A DNA stretch of 64,000 nucleotides from JACVRW01 sp963751835 (lineage in GTDB: Bacteria; Actinomycetota; Thermoleophilia; Solirubrobacterales; Thermoleophilaceae), in contig CAVVWD010000019.1 of NCBI GenBank assembly GCA_963751835.1, positions 186,001 to 250,000 of the forward strand, written 5' to 3'. A program made the translations under genes and the position numbers. Of the stretch, positions 10,926-19,205 are shown piece after piece; the first letter of the stretch is position 1; each line of letters starts with the position of its first letter. The notes below the pieces were generated by a model. It was given only the letters and a program-made list of their open reading frames with translations. It had not been told where the DNA came from and made no database searches.

Positions 10926-11531
10926 TCAAAGCGGCACCGTTCCGGCCACGGTGGGGCGCTCGTAGCCGATCTCGGCCGCCGCGGCTGCCGCGAGCTCGGG
11001 GCCCTCGAAGCGCTCGAGCAGGCGCAGCGCCAGGTCGATGCCGCACACGGGGGCGCCGGCGGTGAGGATGTCGCCGTCGTCCACGAGCCGGGACTCGAGC
11101 ACCTCGATCGTGCCGTACGCGCGAAGGTCGTCGAGCGCGCCCGGGTTGGTCGTGGCCCGGCGTCCGTCGAGGATGCCGGAGCGGGCGAGCAGCAGCGCGC
11201 CGGTGCAGACGGACGCGACCGTGGTGCCGGCCGCGTGCCGGGCGGCGATCGCCGCGGGGATCTCGCCCCGCTCGGCCTGCCCCCAGACGCCCTCGGGCGA
11301 GCGGTCGAACCAGCCTCCGCCCGGCACGATCAGCACATCGGGCCGCTCGGAGAGGGCGCCGTGCGCGGTGATAACCGCGCCGTGGTCGGCGCTCACCTGG
11401 CGGGCGCCCTCGAGCGTGACCAGCCGAGCCGTCACGTCGTCGCGGAGCTGGGCGAAGCCCCCGAGCACCTCCCAGGGGCCCATCGCGTCGAGCTCGTCGA
11501 AGCCGTCGAAGAGAAGGATCTCGGCGTTCAT
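10926..11531 (-). CDS. DJ-1/PfpI-family protein
   Basis: A 201-residue single-domain protein of the DJ-1/PfpI (class I glutamine amidotransferase-like) family. The N-terminal strand is MNAEILLFDGFDELDAMGPW, the cofactor-side loop is IVPGGGWFDRS, and the nucleophile elbow is SVCTGALLLARSG with the conserved Cys. Members include isonitrile hydratases and glyoxalase III-like enzymes; the activity here cannot be chosen. The ATG at 11531 avoids a much longer reading through the opposite-strand regulator. It is divergent from the GlxA-type regulator, with a shared operator region. Confidence 0.85.
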   Translation of the reverse strand: MNAEILLFDGFDELDAMGPWEVLGGFAQLRDDVTARLVTLEGARQVSADHGAVITAHGALSERPDVLIVPGGGWFDRSPEGVWGQAERGEIPAAIAARHAAGTTVASVCTGALLLARSGILDGRRATTNPGALDDLRAYGTIEVLESRLVDDGDILTAGAPVCGIDLALRLLERFEGPELAAAAAAEIGYERPTVAGTVPL

Positions 11532-11568
11532 GGACCGCAGCGTGGCAGCGCCCGCGGCCGCCGTCGAG

Positions 11569-11603
11569 TGGCAGGAATGCCAATGTCCGGTAGATTCCTG
11601 CCA
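11569..11603. promoter_or_regulatory. Candidate GlxA-type operator overlapping the leaderless promoter
   Basis: TGGCAGGAAT (11569-11578) and ATTCCTGCCA (11594-11603) form 10-base inverted arms, and the left arm is part of a tighter palindrome TGGCA-GGAA-TGCCA (11569-11582). A candidate -10, TAGATT (11591-11596), lies inside, 6 bases before the ATG at 11603. The regulator gene itself is the obvious binder, implying autoregulation and control of the divergent DJ-1 gene. Confidence 0.55.
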
Positions 11604-12553
11604 TGGCCGCGCCCGTCCCCGATTCCCGCCATCGGGTCGTGGCGCTGGTTGTCGGCGAGGTCGTGGCCTTCGACCTGGCGATTCCCGCCCAGGTGTTCGG
11701 CCGCGAGCGCTCGCTCTACAGCTGGGCGGTGTGCGCCCCGGAGCCGGGGCCGGTGCCGGCGGAGACGGGATTCGAGGTGCTCGTCCCACACGGCCTCGAG
11801 GCGCTCGAGACAGCGGACACCGTGATCGTGCCCGGCATCGGCGACCGCGCCTGGCCGCTGCCGCCCGAGCCGCTCGACGCGTTGCGTGCGGCGGCCCGGG
11901 GCGGCGCGCGCGTGGCCTCGATCTGCACCGGCGCCTTCGTCCTGGCCGCGGCCGGGCTTCTGGACGGGCGCCGCGCGGCCACACACTGGGGCTACGCGGA
12001 GCTACTCGCGAGCGAGTTCCCGGCGGTGAATGTCGACCCGGACGTGCTCTATGTCGACGACGGTGACGTCCTCACCTCGGCCGGCATGGCCGCCGGGATC
12101 GACCTGTGCCTGCACATGGTCAGGAGCGATTACGGCGCCGCGGCGGCGAACGCCGTGGCCCGGCGGATCGTGGTGGCGGCCCACCGCGACGGCGGCCAGG
12201 CCCAGTTCGTCGAGCGGCCGCTGCCCGAGACCGGAGGCGGCCTCGACGCCACGCGCGCCTGGATGGAGGAGCAGCTCGACCGCCAGCTCACCGTGCGGGA
12301 GATGGCTCGCCACGCTGCCTGCAGCCCGCGCTCGTTCGCGCGCCGCTTCCGCGCCGAGACCGGGACAACCCCGCTGCAGTGGCTGATCGGCCGCCGCGTG
12401 GCCGAGGCACAACGCCTGCTCGAAGGGACCGACCTGCCCATCGAGCATGTCGCGGCCCGCGCCGGCTTCGGAACGGCCGCCGTGCTGCGCCAGCACTTCG
12501 GCAGGACGCTCGCCACCTCGCCGAGCGCCTACCGGCGCGCATTCCGTCGTTAG
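11603..12553 (+). CDS. GlxA-family AraC regulator with DJ-1-like sensor domain
   Basis: A 316-residue fusion. Residues about 10-190 form a DJ-1/PfpI-like domain (VVAFDLAIPAQVFGRERSLY; elbow SICTGAFVLAAAG). Residues about 210-316 are an AraC DNA-binding domain with two helix-turn-helix motifs (TVREMARHAACSPRSFARRF and LPIEHVAARAGFGTAAVLRQ). The sensor domain is thought to bind a ligand rather than catalyse. The ATG at 11603 directly abuts the operator and a -10-like TAGATT, so the message is probably leaderless. The likely targets are itself and the divergent DJ-1 gene. Confidence 0.92.
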   Translation: MAAPVPDSRHRVVALVVGEVVAFDLAIPAQVFGRERSLYSWAVCAPEPGPVPAETGFEVLVPHGLEALETADTVIVPGIGDRAWPLPPEPLDALRAAARGGARVASICTGAFVLAAAGLLDGRRAATHWGYAELLASEFPAVNVDPDVLYVDDGDVLTSAGMAAGIDLCLHMVRSDYGAAAANAVARRIVVAAHRDGGQAQFVERPLPETGGGLDATRAWMEEQLDRQLTVREMARHAACSPRSFARRFRAETGTTPLQWLIGRRVAEAQRLLEGTDLPIEHVAARAGFGTAAVLRQHFGRTLATSPSAYRRAFRR

Positions 12554-12566
12554 CCGGGGTGGACGC

Positions 12567-13226
12567 TCAGCCCAGGTCGACGTAGCCGCCGAAGCGGCAG
12601 ACACCCGGCTGACCGAGGGCGTTCACCGCCGCGTAGAGGCTGGCATCCACGATCTCCTCGGTGCCGTCCGGGGCGAGCGCCAGGGCGTCCTGGAGCGAGT
12701 CGACGACCACCTCGCCGGGAAGGGCCACCGCGTTCACGAACACCCTGTCCTCGTCCGGGGTCCCCGGGCCGAGCGCTCCGGTGTCGGCCGCATCGAAGGC
12801 GGCGTTGGCGGCGCTGGAAGCGATCAGGACCTCGGCGATGTCACGGTCGCCATCCACGGTCACGGCCCCGATGCGGCAGCGCGCGTTGAGCACGAAGGGT
12901 CCCTCGCGCATCACCTCGCGGGCCTGTCCGTTCGTGAGCGTGAACGGGGCCACGTTGAAGCGGCGACGGCCCTCGAACGCCTGTGCGTTGGCGGCCCTGG
13001 GCACCCGACCCAGCTTCGGCTCGTCGATGTGGCGCCCCCCCAGCGAATCGAACGCGAGGTCGCGGCCCGTCAGGGTGCGGTTGCGCACGTCCTTCGAGCG
13101 CACCGAGTTGTTCACGATCTGCTTGGACCCGATGCGCAGCGCGGCGTAGGCGCCGCCGCCGAGCGCGACGAACAGGGCGATCACCGCGATGACGAGGGCG
13201 GGGGAGGGTCGGCGAAAGCGGCTCAC
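12567..13226 (-). CDS. Secreted/anchored repeat-type protein of unknown function (paralogue A)
   Basis: A 219-residue exported protein with a basic N-terminus followed by one hydrophobic segment, SPALVIAVIALFVALGGGAY. A short-repeat region follows in which Asp/Asn-Ser/Thr-Leu steps recur (NSVRSKDVRNRTLTGRDLAF). The GTG at 13226 gives VSRFRRPSP; a TTG at 13241 would add five residues. Its neighbour at 13950-14489 has the same signal and repeat layout. I know such proteins as numerous, uncharacterised cell-surface proteins in Thermoleophilia; the role is unknown. It converges on the AraC gene with a 13-base gap. Confidence 0.7.
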   Translation of the reverse strand: MSRFRRPSPALVIAVIALFVALGGGAYAALRIGSKQIVNNSVRSKDVRNRTLTGRDLAFDSLGGRHIDEPKLGRVPRAANAQAFEGRRRFNVAPFTLTNGQAREVMREGPFVLNARCRIGAVTVDGDRDIAEVLIASSAANAAFDAADTGALGPGTPDEDRVFVNAVALPGEVVVDSLQDALALAPDGTEEIVDASLYAAVNALGQPGVCRFGGYVDLG

Positions 13227-13330
13227 AATGGGATAACCCAACCACGTCGCGGGAGTTGCTGCCAGTCCGGCCGATGCGCGGGCGCGGCCGGGCCGTCCAC
13301 GCCGCCCGCCGGCTCTGACAAGCTGCGGCC

Positions 13331-13924
13331 GTGGGCGACGCGCTGCTCTGGTGGCAGAAATGGCGCTGGTACGAGCGCAACTCGCTGCCCTGGAACCGCG
13401 CGCGCATCCATCGGGAGATGGCGCGCCGGCGCGCCTTCGCGCGCTGGCCGCTGCACGGCAACGTCCTCGAGGCGCTGCGCGAGGGGCGGCTCGAGGTCGG
13501 CGAGCACACGCTCCTCGAGCCGCACGTATGGCTGACCGCGCCGGGCGATGCCCGCATCGTGATCGGGTCCCAGACCTTCCTCAACATCGCGGTGATGGTC
13601 GCGTCGGTCGAGTACGTGCAGATCGGCGACCACTGCATGTTCGCGAACGGCTGCTTCATAACGGACGGAAGCCACCGCTTCGACGACCCCATCCGCCCGG
13701 TCCCGTGGCAGGGGTTCACGAGCAAGGGGCCGACCCGCGTGGGGAACAACGTCTGGTGCGGAGCAAATGTGGTGATCACGAGCGGCGTCACGATCGGCGA
13801 GCGCTCCGTGATAGGAGCGAACAGCGTCGTCACCAGGGACATCCCCCCGTTCACGATCGCGGCCGGGGTCCCGGCCAAGTTGATCAGGGAGATCGAGTAC
13901 CCGGAGCGCCTGGGGCCGCCTTAG
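13331..13924 (+). CDS. Hexapeptide-repeat acyltransferase (left-handed beta-helix)
   Basis: A 197-residue LbH-fold transferase of the maltose O-acetyltransferase/WbbJ kind. Hexapeptide turns are visible from about residue 55 (VGEHTLLEPHVWL, IGSQTFLNIAVMV, IGDHCMFANGCFI), and after the loop with the catalytic-type His in DGSHRFDDP come VGNNVWCGANVVI and IGERSVIGANSVV. The end, IPPFTIAAGVPAKLI, is standard for the family. The GTG at 13331 is the only good start. The acceptor (sugar or cell-envelope glycan) is unknown. Confidence 0.88.
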   Translation: MGDALLWWQKWRWYERNSLPWNRARIHREMARRRAFARWPLHGNVLEALREGRLEVGEHTLLEPHVWLTAPGDARIVIGSQTFLNIAVMVASVEYVQIGDHCMFANGCFITDGSHRFDDPIRPVPWQGFTSKGPTRVGNNVWCGANVVITSGVTIGERSVIGANSVVTRDIPPFTIAAGVPAKLIREIEYPERLGPP

Positions 13925-13949
13925 CGACGGCCCCGGCGCGCGGGAGGTT

Positions 13950-14489
13950 TCAGCAGAAGACGACAACGTGGAACGGGCGGTCCACCTCGCCGCCGTTCGC
14001 GTTCTCGGTCCGCACCGCCACGCCGTTCACGTTCGAGCCGAGCGACGAGACGCTGATCTGGCTGTTCTGGGGCGGAGCCGCCGCGCTGGCGTCCCCGATC
14101 GTCGCGAAGTACGCGCAGCCGCGGATGTCGGCGTTGAAGATGACCTGGTAGCGGCCGGCGCCGGTGCGCGCGGCCTGGGCGTTGCGGCCACGAACCAGCT
14201 GGCCACCCGAGTTGACGACGGCGAAACGAGCGCTTCCATGGGCCAGGAGCGACTCCGGGACGGTGGCGAGCGAGGACTCCTTGATGGCGCCGCCGCCGAC
14301 CGAGTTCTCGTTCATGTCGTTGCCGGTGACCGACCGGTCCTTGAGATCCTTATTGGTCACAGTGCCGTTCTTGATGCTCTTGCCGGTGATGACAAGCGCG
14401 TAGGCGGAGCCTCCCATCGCGACGAACAGCGCGACGAGGGCAACCACCATGGCGGGCGACGGCACGAGCCGCCGGGCCCATCGAGTCAT
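13950..14489 (-). CDS. Secreted/anchored repeat-type protein of unknown function (paralogue B)
   Basis: A 179-residue paralogue of the 12567-13226 protein. It begins MTRWARRLVPSP, has a single hydrophobic segment AMVVALVALFVAMGGSAYAL, then repeated short steps (IKNGTVTNKDLKDRSVTGND), and a distinct C-terminal domain ending in FHVVVFC. The ATG at 14489 has an excellent ribosome binding site (AAGGAAGG, 5 bases upstream); a GTG at 14495 is less likely. Function unknown. The separate C-terminal domains of the two paralogues suggest a shared anchor/stalk with different heads. Confidence 0.72.
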   Translation of the reverse strand: MTRWARRLVPSPAMVVALVALFVAMGGSAYALVITGKSIKNGTVTNKDLKDRSVTGNDMNENSVGGGAIKESSLATVPESLLAHGSARFAVVNSGGQLVRGRNAQAARTGAGRYQVIFNADIRGCAYFATIGDASAAAPPQNSQISVSSLGSNVNGVAVRTENANGGEVDRPFHVVVFC

Positions 14490-14576
14490 GCGCACCTTCC
14501 TTTCCTTGGGCGGTGGGGCGTACGCGTCAACCCGCTTCTGCCCCGAAAGTTGCTCCGACGAGCCGCGCCCGAACGC

Positions 14577-15590
14577 TCAGCGCTCGGCCTCCTCCTCGAG
14601 CAGGCTTCGCTGGTCGAGCGTGAACAGGAGGGCGAGCGAGGGCAGCACGACCACGACGGCGATGCCGAAGACCACGAGCACCGCCGTGAGCGTCGCGCTC
14701 GCGCCGGCGCCCTGCTCGATCGTGAGCGTCTGTGGGAGCAGGTAGGGGTACTGGGCGGCTCCCCAGCCCCAGACGACCGCCACCACGGCGCCGACGGCGA
14801 GCGGGCGGACGCCGCGCCGCGCGCCGCGCCAGAGGAGGACGAAGGCGGCGACACCACAGGCCACGGAGAGCAGCACGAGCGGCAGGCCCTCGCTCGTCAG
14901 GCCGTCATAGAGGTAGCGGGCGTCGTCGCGCAGGACGAAAATCCCCGCCAGCGCGAGCACTCCCGCGACCACGGCCGCCGCCCGCGCCCGGGCCGCGAAG
15001 TAGCCGACCAGATCGGGATCGGAGAAGCGGCGCGCATCGCTCACCAGGAAGACCGCAGCGAGGTAGGCGCCGGTCGCCACGAACAGCGCGCCAAGCAGCA
15101 GCGAGACCGGGTTCAGCCAGCTCGTGACGGGATCCCCCTCGGCGTTGCCGACGGGCACGCGCCCGGAGGCCACGGCGCCGACGACGGTTCCCATGAAGAA
15201 GGGCGTGAGCACCGAGGAGACGGCGAACGCCGCCTCGGCGAAACGGCGTGCCGAGCTCCGCGCGGCGACCCGGTGAAAGGCGAATCCGGCGCCGCGCAGC
15301 ACGATCCCCAGCGCGGCGAGGCTGAGCGGGATGAACAGCGTCGACATGACCGACCCGAACGCCTCGGGGAATCCGGTCCACAGGGTCACCAGAATGAAGA
15401 TCAGCCAGACGTGGTTGGCCTCCCAGACCGGGCCGATGGCCCAATCGATCAGCGCGCGTGCCCGCTTGCCGCGCTCCCCGCCGCCCGCAACAAGCGCCCA
15501 GAATCCCGAGCCGAAATCCGCGCCGCCGAAGACGGCGTAGAGGGTCACGCCGACCCACAACACGGCCGCTACCGCATCGGCGCTGCTCAA
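14577..15590 (-). CDS. cydB: Cytochrome bd ubiquinol/menaquinol oxidase subunit II
   Basis: A 337-residue polytopic subunit of the bd-type terminal oxidase. The N-terminal segment with FGGADFGSGFWAL and the motif GPVWEANHVWLIFILVTLWT are diagnostic of CydB. About eight to nine hydrophobic helices can be counted. It overlaps cydA by 4 bases (ATGA). No cydCD or cydX is visible nearby. It is the last gene of the zwf-to-cydB operon. Confidence 0.95.
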   Translation of the reverse strand: MSSADAVAAVLWVGVTLYAVFGGADFGSGFWALVAGGGERGKRARALIDWAIGPVWEANHVWLIFILVTLWTGFPEAFGSVMSTLFIPLSLAALGIVLRGAGFAFHRVAARSSARRFAEAAFAVSSVLTPFFMGTVVGAVASGRVPVGNAEGDPVTSWLNPVSLLLGALFVATGAYLAAVFLVSDARRFSDPDLVGYFAARARAAAVVAGVLALAGIFVLRDDARYLYDGLTSEGLPLVLLSVACGVAAFVLLWRGARRGVRPLAVGAVVAVVWGWGAAQYPYLLPQTLTIEQGAGASATLTAVLVVFGIAVVVVLPSLALLFTLDQRSLLEEEAER

Positions 15591-16969
15591 GTCGGCGCCT
15601 CGGGCGGGGCGGGGCGCGGTCCGTACGGCACGTCCACATCATCGGTTTCGGCGGCCCGCCAGCGGCGCGTCATCGCGCGCAGCACGAGCACCGTCGCGAT
15701 CCCGAGCGCGGTGTAAAGGACGAGAACCACGCCCAGGCTCACCCAGACACCGCTGGCGTCGGTGACGGCGTCCTCCGTACGCATCACCTCGTAGACGATC
15801 CAGGGCTGGCGACCCACCTCCGTCACGATCCAGCCGCATTCGAGCGCCACGATCGCCGCCACGCCGGAGACGGCCACCGCCCGTAGGAACCACGGCGTCT
15901 TGGGGATGTCCCGCTTGCGCCACCATGCGATCCCGAGCCACAGCCCCAGGACGATCAGCGCGGAGCAGATTCCTACCATGGCGTCGAATGCCCAATGGAG
16001 GAGCGTGTTCGCCGGCGGGCGGTCGTCGGGCGGCACGGAGTCGAGTCCGATGACCTCGGTGTCGGTGCTGAACCCGACGAGCCACGAGTCGAAGCCGGGG
16101 ATCCCGATGCCGCCCTTCACACCCTCCGAGGTGCAGCGCCCGCCGAGGTACTCGGTCACGTGCCTGTGGGTCTCTTGCACGCACTCCATCGCGGCGAACT
16201 TGACCGGCTGGTCCTTGGCGATCGAGCGGGCCGCGGTGTCGCCCACCATGAACTGGATCGGCGTGAGTATCGAGGCGATCGTCAGCGGGATCAGCAGGCC
16301 GAGCCGGTGGTGGCGATCCCGCCGGCCCCGCAGCATCCCGACGGCGTAGACAGAGGCCACGAGGAAGCCCGTGACGAGGTACGCCGCGAGGATCATGTGC
16401 GGCGCCTCGTACGCGACCGCGCCGTTGAAGAACGCGTCCAGCGCGTTCACGTCGGTCACGGTCCCGTCCGAGCTCAGCTTGAACCCGTCCGGTTGGTTCA
16501 TCCACGAGTTGGCGGCGACCACCGACCAGGCGCCTCCGAGCCCCGCGATCGCAACCGGGACGCCGGTCCAGAAATGCACCCACCCCGAGAGCCGCTTCCA
16601 GCCGTAGATGTAGATCGCGATGAAGATCGCCTCGGTGAAGAAGAAGATCCCCTCGAGGGCGAAGGGGAGCCCGAAGACGTCGCCGAAGCGGCGCATGAAC
16701 TCCGGCCACAGGAGACCCATCTCGAACGAGAGCACGGTCCCCGTGATCGCGCCGACAATGAAGGTCACGGCCGCCACCTTCGACCAGCGCTGGGCCAGCC
16801 CGAGCGCGACGGCGTCGTTGCGCTTCAGGCCGAGGTAGTTGGCGACGAGGATGATCGCGGGGAATCCGACGCCGATGCAAGCGAGGACGATGTGGAAGCC
16901 GAGCGTGAACGCCATCTGGCTTCGCGCGGCGCTGAGGTCGGCAGCCAGCGGGAAGAGGTCAGCGCCCAA
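15587..16969 (-). CDS. cydA: Cytochrome bd ubiquinol/menaquinol oxidase subunit I
   Basis: A 460-residue catalytic subunit that oxidises quinol and reduces O2. The haem ligand His in MAFTLGFHIVLACIG near the N-terminus, the Q-loop residues in QPVKFAAMECVQET (Lys and Glu of the quinol site), the second ligand region EAPHMILAAYL, and the signature GRQPWIVYEVMRT are all present. The Q-loop is of the short type. The start (ATG 16969) overlaps the end of the aldose epimerase gene by 11 bases. bd oxidases act at low O2 and tolerate nitric oxide and peroxide. Confidence 0.96.
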   Translation of the reverse strand: MGADLFPLAADLSAARSQMAFTLGFHIVLACIGVGFPAIILVANYLGLKRNDAVALGLAQRWSKVAAVTFIVGAITGTVLSFEMGLLWPEFMRRFGDVFGLPFALEGIFFFTEAIFIAIYIYGWKRLSGWVHFWTGVPVAIAGLGGAWSVVAANSWMNQPDGFKLSSDGTVTDVNALDAFFNGAVAYEAPHMILAAYLVTGFLVASVYAVGMLRGRRDRHHRLGLLIPLTIASILTPIQFMVGDTAARSIAKDQPVKFAAMECVQETHRHVTEYLGGRCTSEGVKGGIGIPGFDSWLVGFSTDTEVIGLDSVPPDDRPPANTLLHWAFDAMVGICSALIVLGLWLGIAWWRKRDIPKTPWFLRAVAVSGVAAIVALECGWIVTEVGRQPWIVYEVMRTEDAVTDASGVWVSLGVVLVLYTALGIATVLVLRAMTRRWRAAETDDVDVPYGPRPAPPEAPT

Positions 16970-17816
16970 CGTCGATCCCCCAGGTGCTCGTGAACGACCG
17001 GCCGGGCTCCAGACGGATCAGCGCCTCCCCGGTCCGAAATGCGTTCGGTGGACAGGTCATCGGCTCCACCGCGAGGCTGCGCCGGCCGCCGTCGGGAAGC
17101 GTGTCGCCGGTGAAGAGCATCAGATACGGGTAAGTCGCACCGACCCAGAGCGCCAGCCCGCCGTCGCGTTCTCGGTCGCTGAGCACGACGTGGGCGAGCC
17201 CGTCGCCGTCGCGCTCGAGATCGGTGAACGCGTTGTCGAGCTTGGTCGCCGCGATCGGCCTGGGCCGACGGAAGTCGTATTCGGTGCCCTCGACCGACTT
17301 TGAGCCAGCGGGGATTCCGCGCTCGTCGGACCAGATGACGGTGCGCGCCGGCACCTGGAGGACCACCGTGTCGACCGGCTGCGTCCCGCCGCTCAGGTAT
17401 GGATGCGCACCGCAGCCGTACGGACAGGATCGAGCCCCGACGTTCGTGGCCGTCGTCGCGACCCGCAGGCCGTCGCCGGAGAGCAGGTACTCGATGCTGA
17501 CCGCGAGCGAGAACGGGTAACCGGGCTGGGGGTGGATCAGGTGCTGCATAACGACCCGGTGCGGCTCGCGTTCCGCCACCGTCCAGGCGGCCCAGCGCAC
17601 GAGGCCGTGGATCGCGTCCTGCTCTGCGGGGTCGTCGATGGGGAGCTGATGGCGCTCGCCGTCGAACTCGTAGCTGCCGTCCTGAATCCTGTTCGGCCAC
17701 GGGATCAGCACCTGGCCCCGGCCCGAGGTGCTCATCTCGTCGGCCCGGTATCCGTCGAGCACCTCACGGCCGGCCGCGGAGTATGTCCTGAGCCCGCCGC
17801 CGACTTCTACGATCAC
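16959..17816 (-). CDS. Aldose 1-epimerase family protein; true start probably 17883 with a frameshift
   Basis: A 285-residue GalM-like mutarotase. Conserved parts include IPWPNRIQDGSYEFDG, the catalytic-type His in DAIHGLVRWAAW, GCGAHPYL with the second His, and the acidic residue of LAVEPMTCPPNAF near the end. From GTG 17816 the first beta strand would be missing. In another frame an ATG at 17883 (MTELPAGA) overlaps the ndh stop by 4 bases, as do most junctions here. Removing one base near 17857 (GCCG to GCG) joins it to GEQIEIALGEQRAVIVEVGG. I therefore think the gene starts at 17883 and the sequence has a one-base insertion. Confidence 0.82.
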   Translation of the reverse strand: MIVEVGGGLRTYSAAGREVLDGYRADEMSTSGRGQVLIPWPNRIQDGSYEFDGERHQLPIDDPAEQDAIHGLVRWAAWTVAEREPHRVVMQHLIHPQPGYPFSLAVSIEYLLSGDGLRVATTATNVGARSCPYGCGAHPYLSGGTQPVDTVVLQVPARTVIWSDERGIPAGSKSVEGTEYDFRRPRPIAATKLDNAFTDLERDGDGLAHVVLSDRERDGGLALWVGATYPYLMLFTGDTLPDGGRRSLAVEPMTCPPNAFRTGEALIRLEPGRSFTSTWGIDVGR

Positions 17817-17879
17817 CGCCCTCTGCTCCCCGAGCGCGATCTCGATCTGCTCCCCGGACGGCGCCCGCGGGTAGCTCCG

Positions 17880-19205
17880 TCATTGAACGGCTTGCGCCGG
17901 GGGCGGTGCTCGCTCGACGCTCGCGAGCTCGCCCGGGATCAGCGCGCTCTGGCGCTCGCCGAAGCGGGAGCCGACCCACTTGATGAGCACCTCCACGCGA
18001 CGGCCGGTCTGGCCGCCGAGGTAGTAGAGGTGTACGGCCAGGTAGGTGAAAAAGGCGGGGCGGCCCCACAGCTCCCGCCCACGGATCTCGCATACAGCCT
18101 TCCCTTTGCCGACGACGGCGAGCGCGCCCTTGTCGAAATACCGGAACGGCGTGGAGGCCCCGGGCCCGCCCTCGGCGATCCCCTTGGCCACATGATGGGC
18201 CTGCTGGATGGCAACCGTCGCGAGCCCGGGAAGGGGCTTGCCGCCGGGTCCCTCAAGGGAGGCGACGTCGCCGATCACCGAGATCTCGGGATGGCCGGGC
18301 ACCGTAAGGTCGGGGCTGACCTCGATGCGCCCGCCCCGGTCGGTGCTCGCCCCGGTGGCGCGAGCCAGGGCGTTGGTGAGCGGGACCGCGTGCACGCCGG
18401 CAGCCCAGATGACCGTTCTGGTGTCGATCCGCTCGGTGGCTCCTCCGACCTCGATCGTCACTCCGCGCGCGTCGATCGCCGTGGCGCGTGCGCCCTCTCG
18501 AACGGTCACGCCAAGCTCGGCGAGCTGCTGAGCGACCTTCCCCGAGAGCCTCTCGCTGAACGCTGCCACCACGCGGTCGCCGGCGTCGAGCAGGATCACC
18601 CGCGCACTGGTGGGGTCGATGCGCCGGAAGTTGCGCTTCATCGTGGCGGCGGTGATCGCCAGCTCCCCCGCCACCTCCACACCCGTTGGGCCGCCGCCGA
18701 TGATGACGAACGTGAGCCATTCGTCCCGCGCTGCCGGGTCGTCGGTGCGCTCGGCCTCCTCGAAGGCGCCGTAGAAGCGCTTGCGCAGGTCGACGGCATC
18801 CTCGAGGGTCTTGAGCCCGCACGAGACGTCCTTCCACTCGTCGTGGCCGAAGTAGGAGGTCTGCGCGCCACACGCGACGATCAGGCTGTCGTAGTCGAGG
18901 CGGTCGCCACGATCGAGGACGACCTGGCGCTGCTCGGCGTCGACATCGGTGACCTCGGTCATCAGGACGGCGGTGTTGGAGCCGCGTTTCAGCGCGGGAC
19001 GGATCGGCGCGGCGCAGTCGCTCGGGGACAGCGCGCCCGCCGCGACCTGGTAGAGCAGCGGCTGGAAGAGGTGGTGGTTCATCCGGTCAACGAGGGTCAC
19101 CTCGACGTCGGCGTGCCGTAGCTTGCGAGCGGCGGCCAGCCCCCCGAACCCGGCGCCGACGATCACGACCCGGCGCCGCCCGCCGTATGGCTTCTCAGGC
19201 GGCAT
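17880..19205 (-). CDS. ndh: Type II NADH dehydrogenase (NDH-2)
   Basis: A 441-residue non-proton-pumping NADH:quinone oxidoreductase. The FAD-binding Rossmann motif is VVIVGAGFGGLAAARKL (res. about 13-29), then HHLFQPLLYQVAAGALSP, which is characteristic of NDH-2. The NAD-binding motif is FVIIGGGPTGVEVAGELA, and ISVIGDVAS places FAD in the second half. The C-terminal part has the quinone-side sequence TVAIQQAHHVAKGI and an amphipathic/hydrophobic stretch AFFTYLAVHLYYLGG for membrane attachment. It could feed menaquinol to the cydAB oxidase encoded in the same operon. Confidence 0.93.
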   Translation of the reverse strand: MPPEKPYGGRRRVVIVGAGFGGLAAARKLRHADVEVTLVDRMNHHLFQPLLYQVAAGALSPSDCAAPIRPALKRGSNTAVLMTEVTDVDAEQRQVVLDRGDRLDYDSLIVACGAQTSYFGHDEWKDVSCGLKTLEDAVDLRKRFYGAFEEAERTDDPAARDEWLTFVIIGGGPTGVEVAGELAITAATMKRNFRRIDPTSARVILLDAGDRVVAAFSERLSGKVAQQLAELGVTVREGARATAIDARGVTIEVGGATERIDTRTVIWAAGVHAVPLTNALARATGASTDRGGRIEVSPDLTVPGHPEISVIGDVASLEGPGGKPLPGLATVAIQQAHHVAKGIAEGGPGASTPFRYFDKGALAVVGKGKAVCEIRGRELWGRPAFFTYLAVHLYYLGGQTGRRVEVLIKWVGSRFGERQSALIPGELASVERAPPPAQAVQ

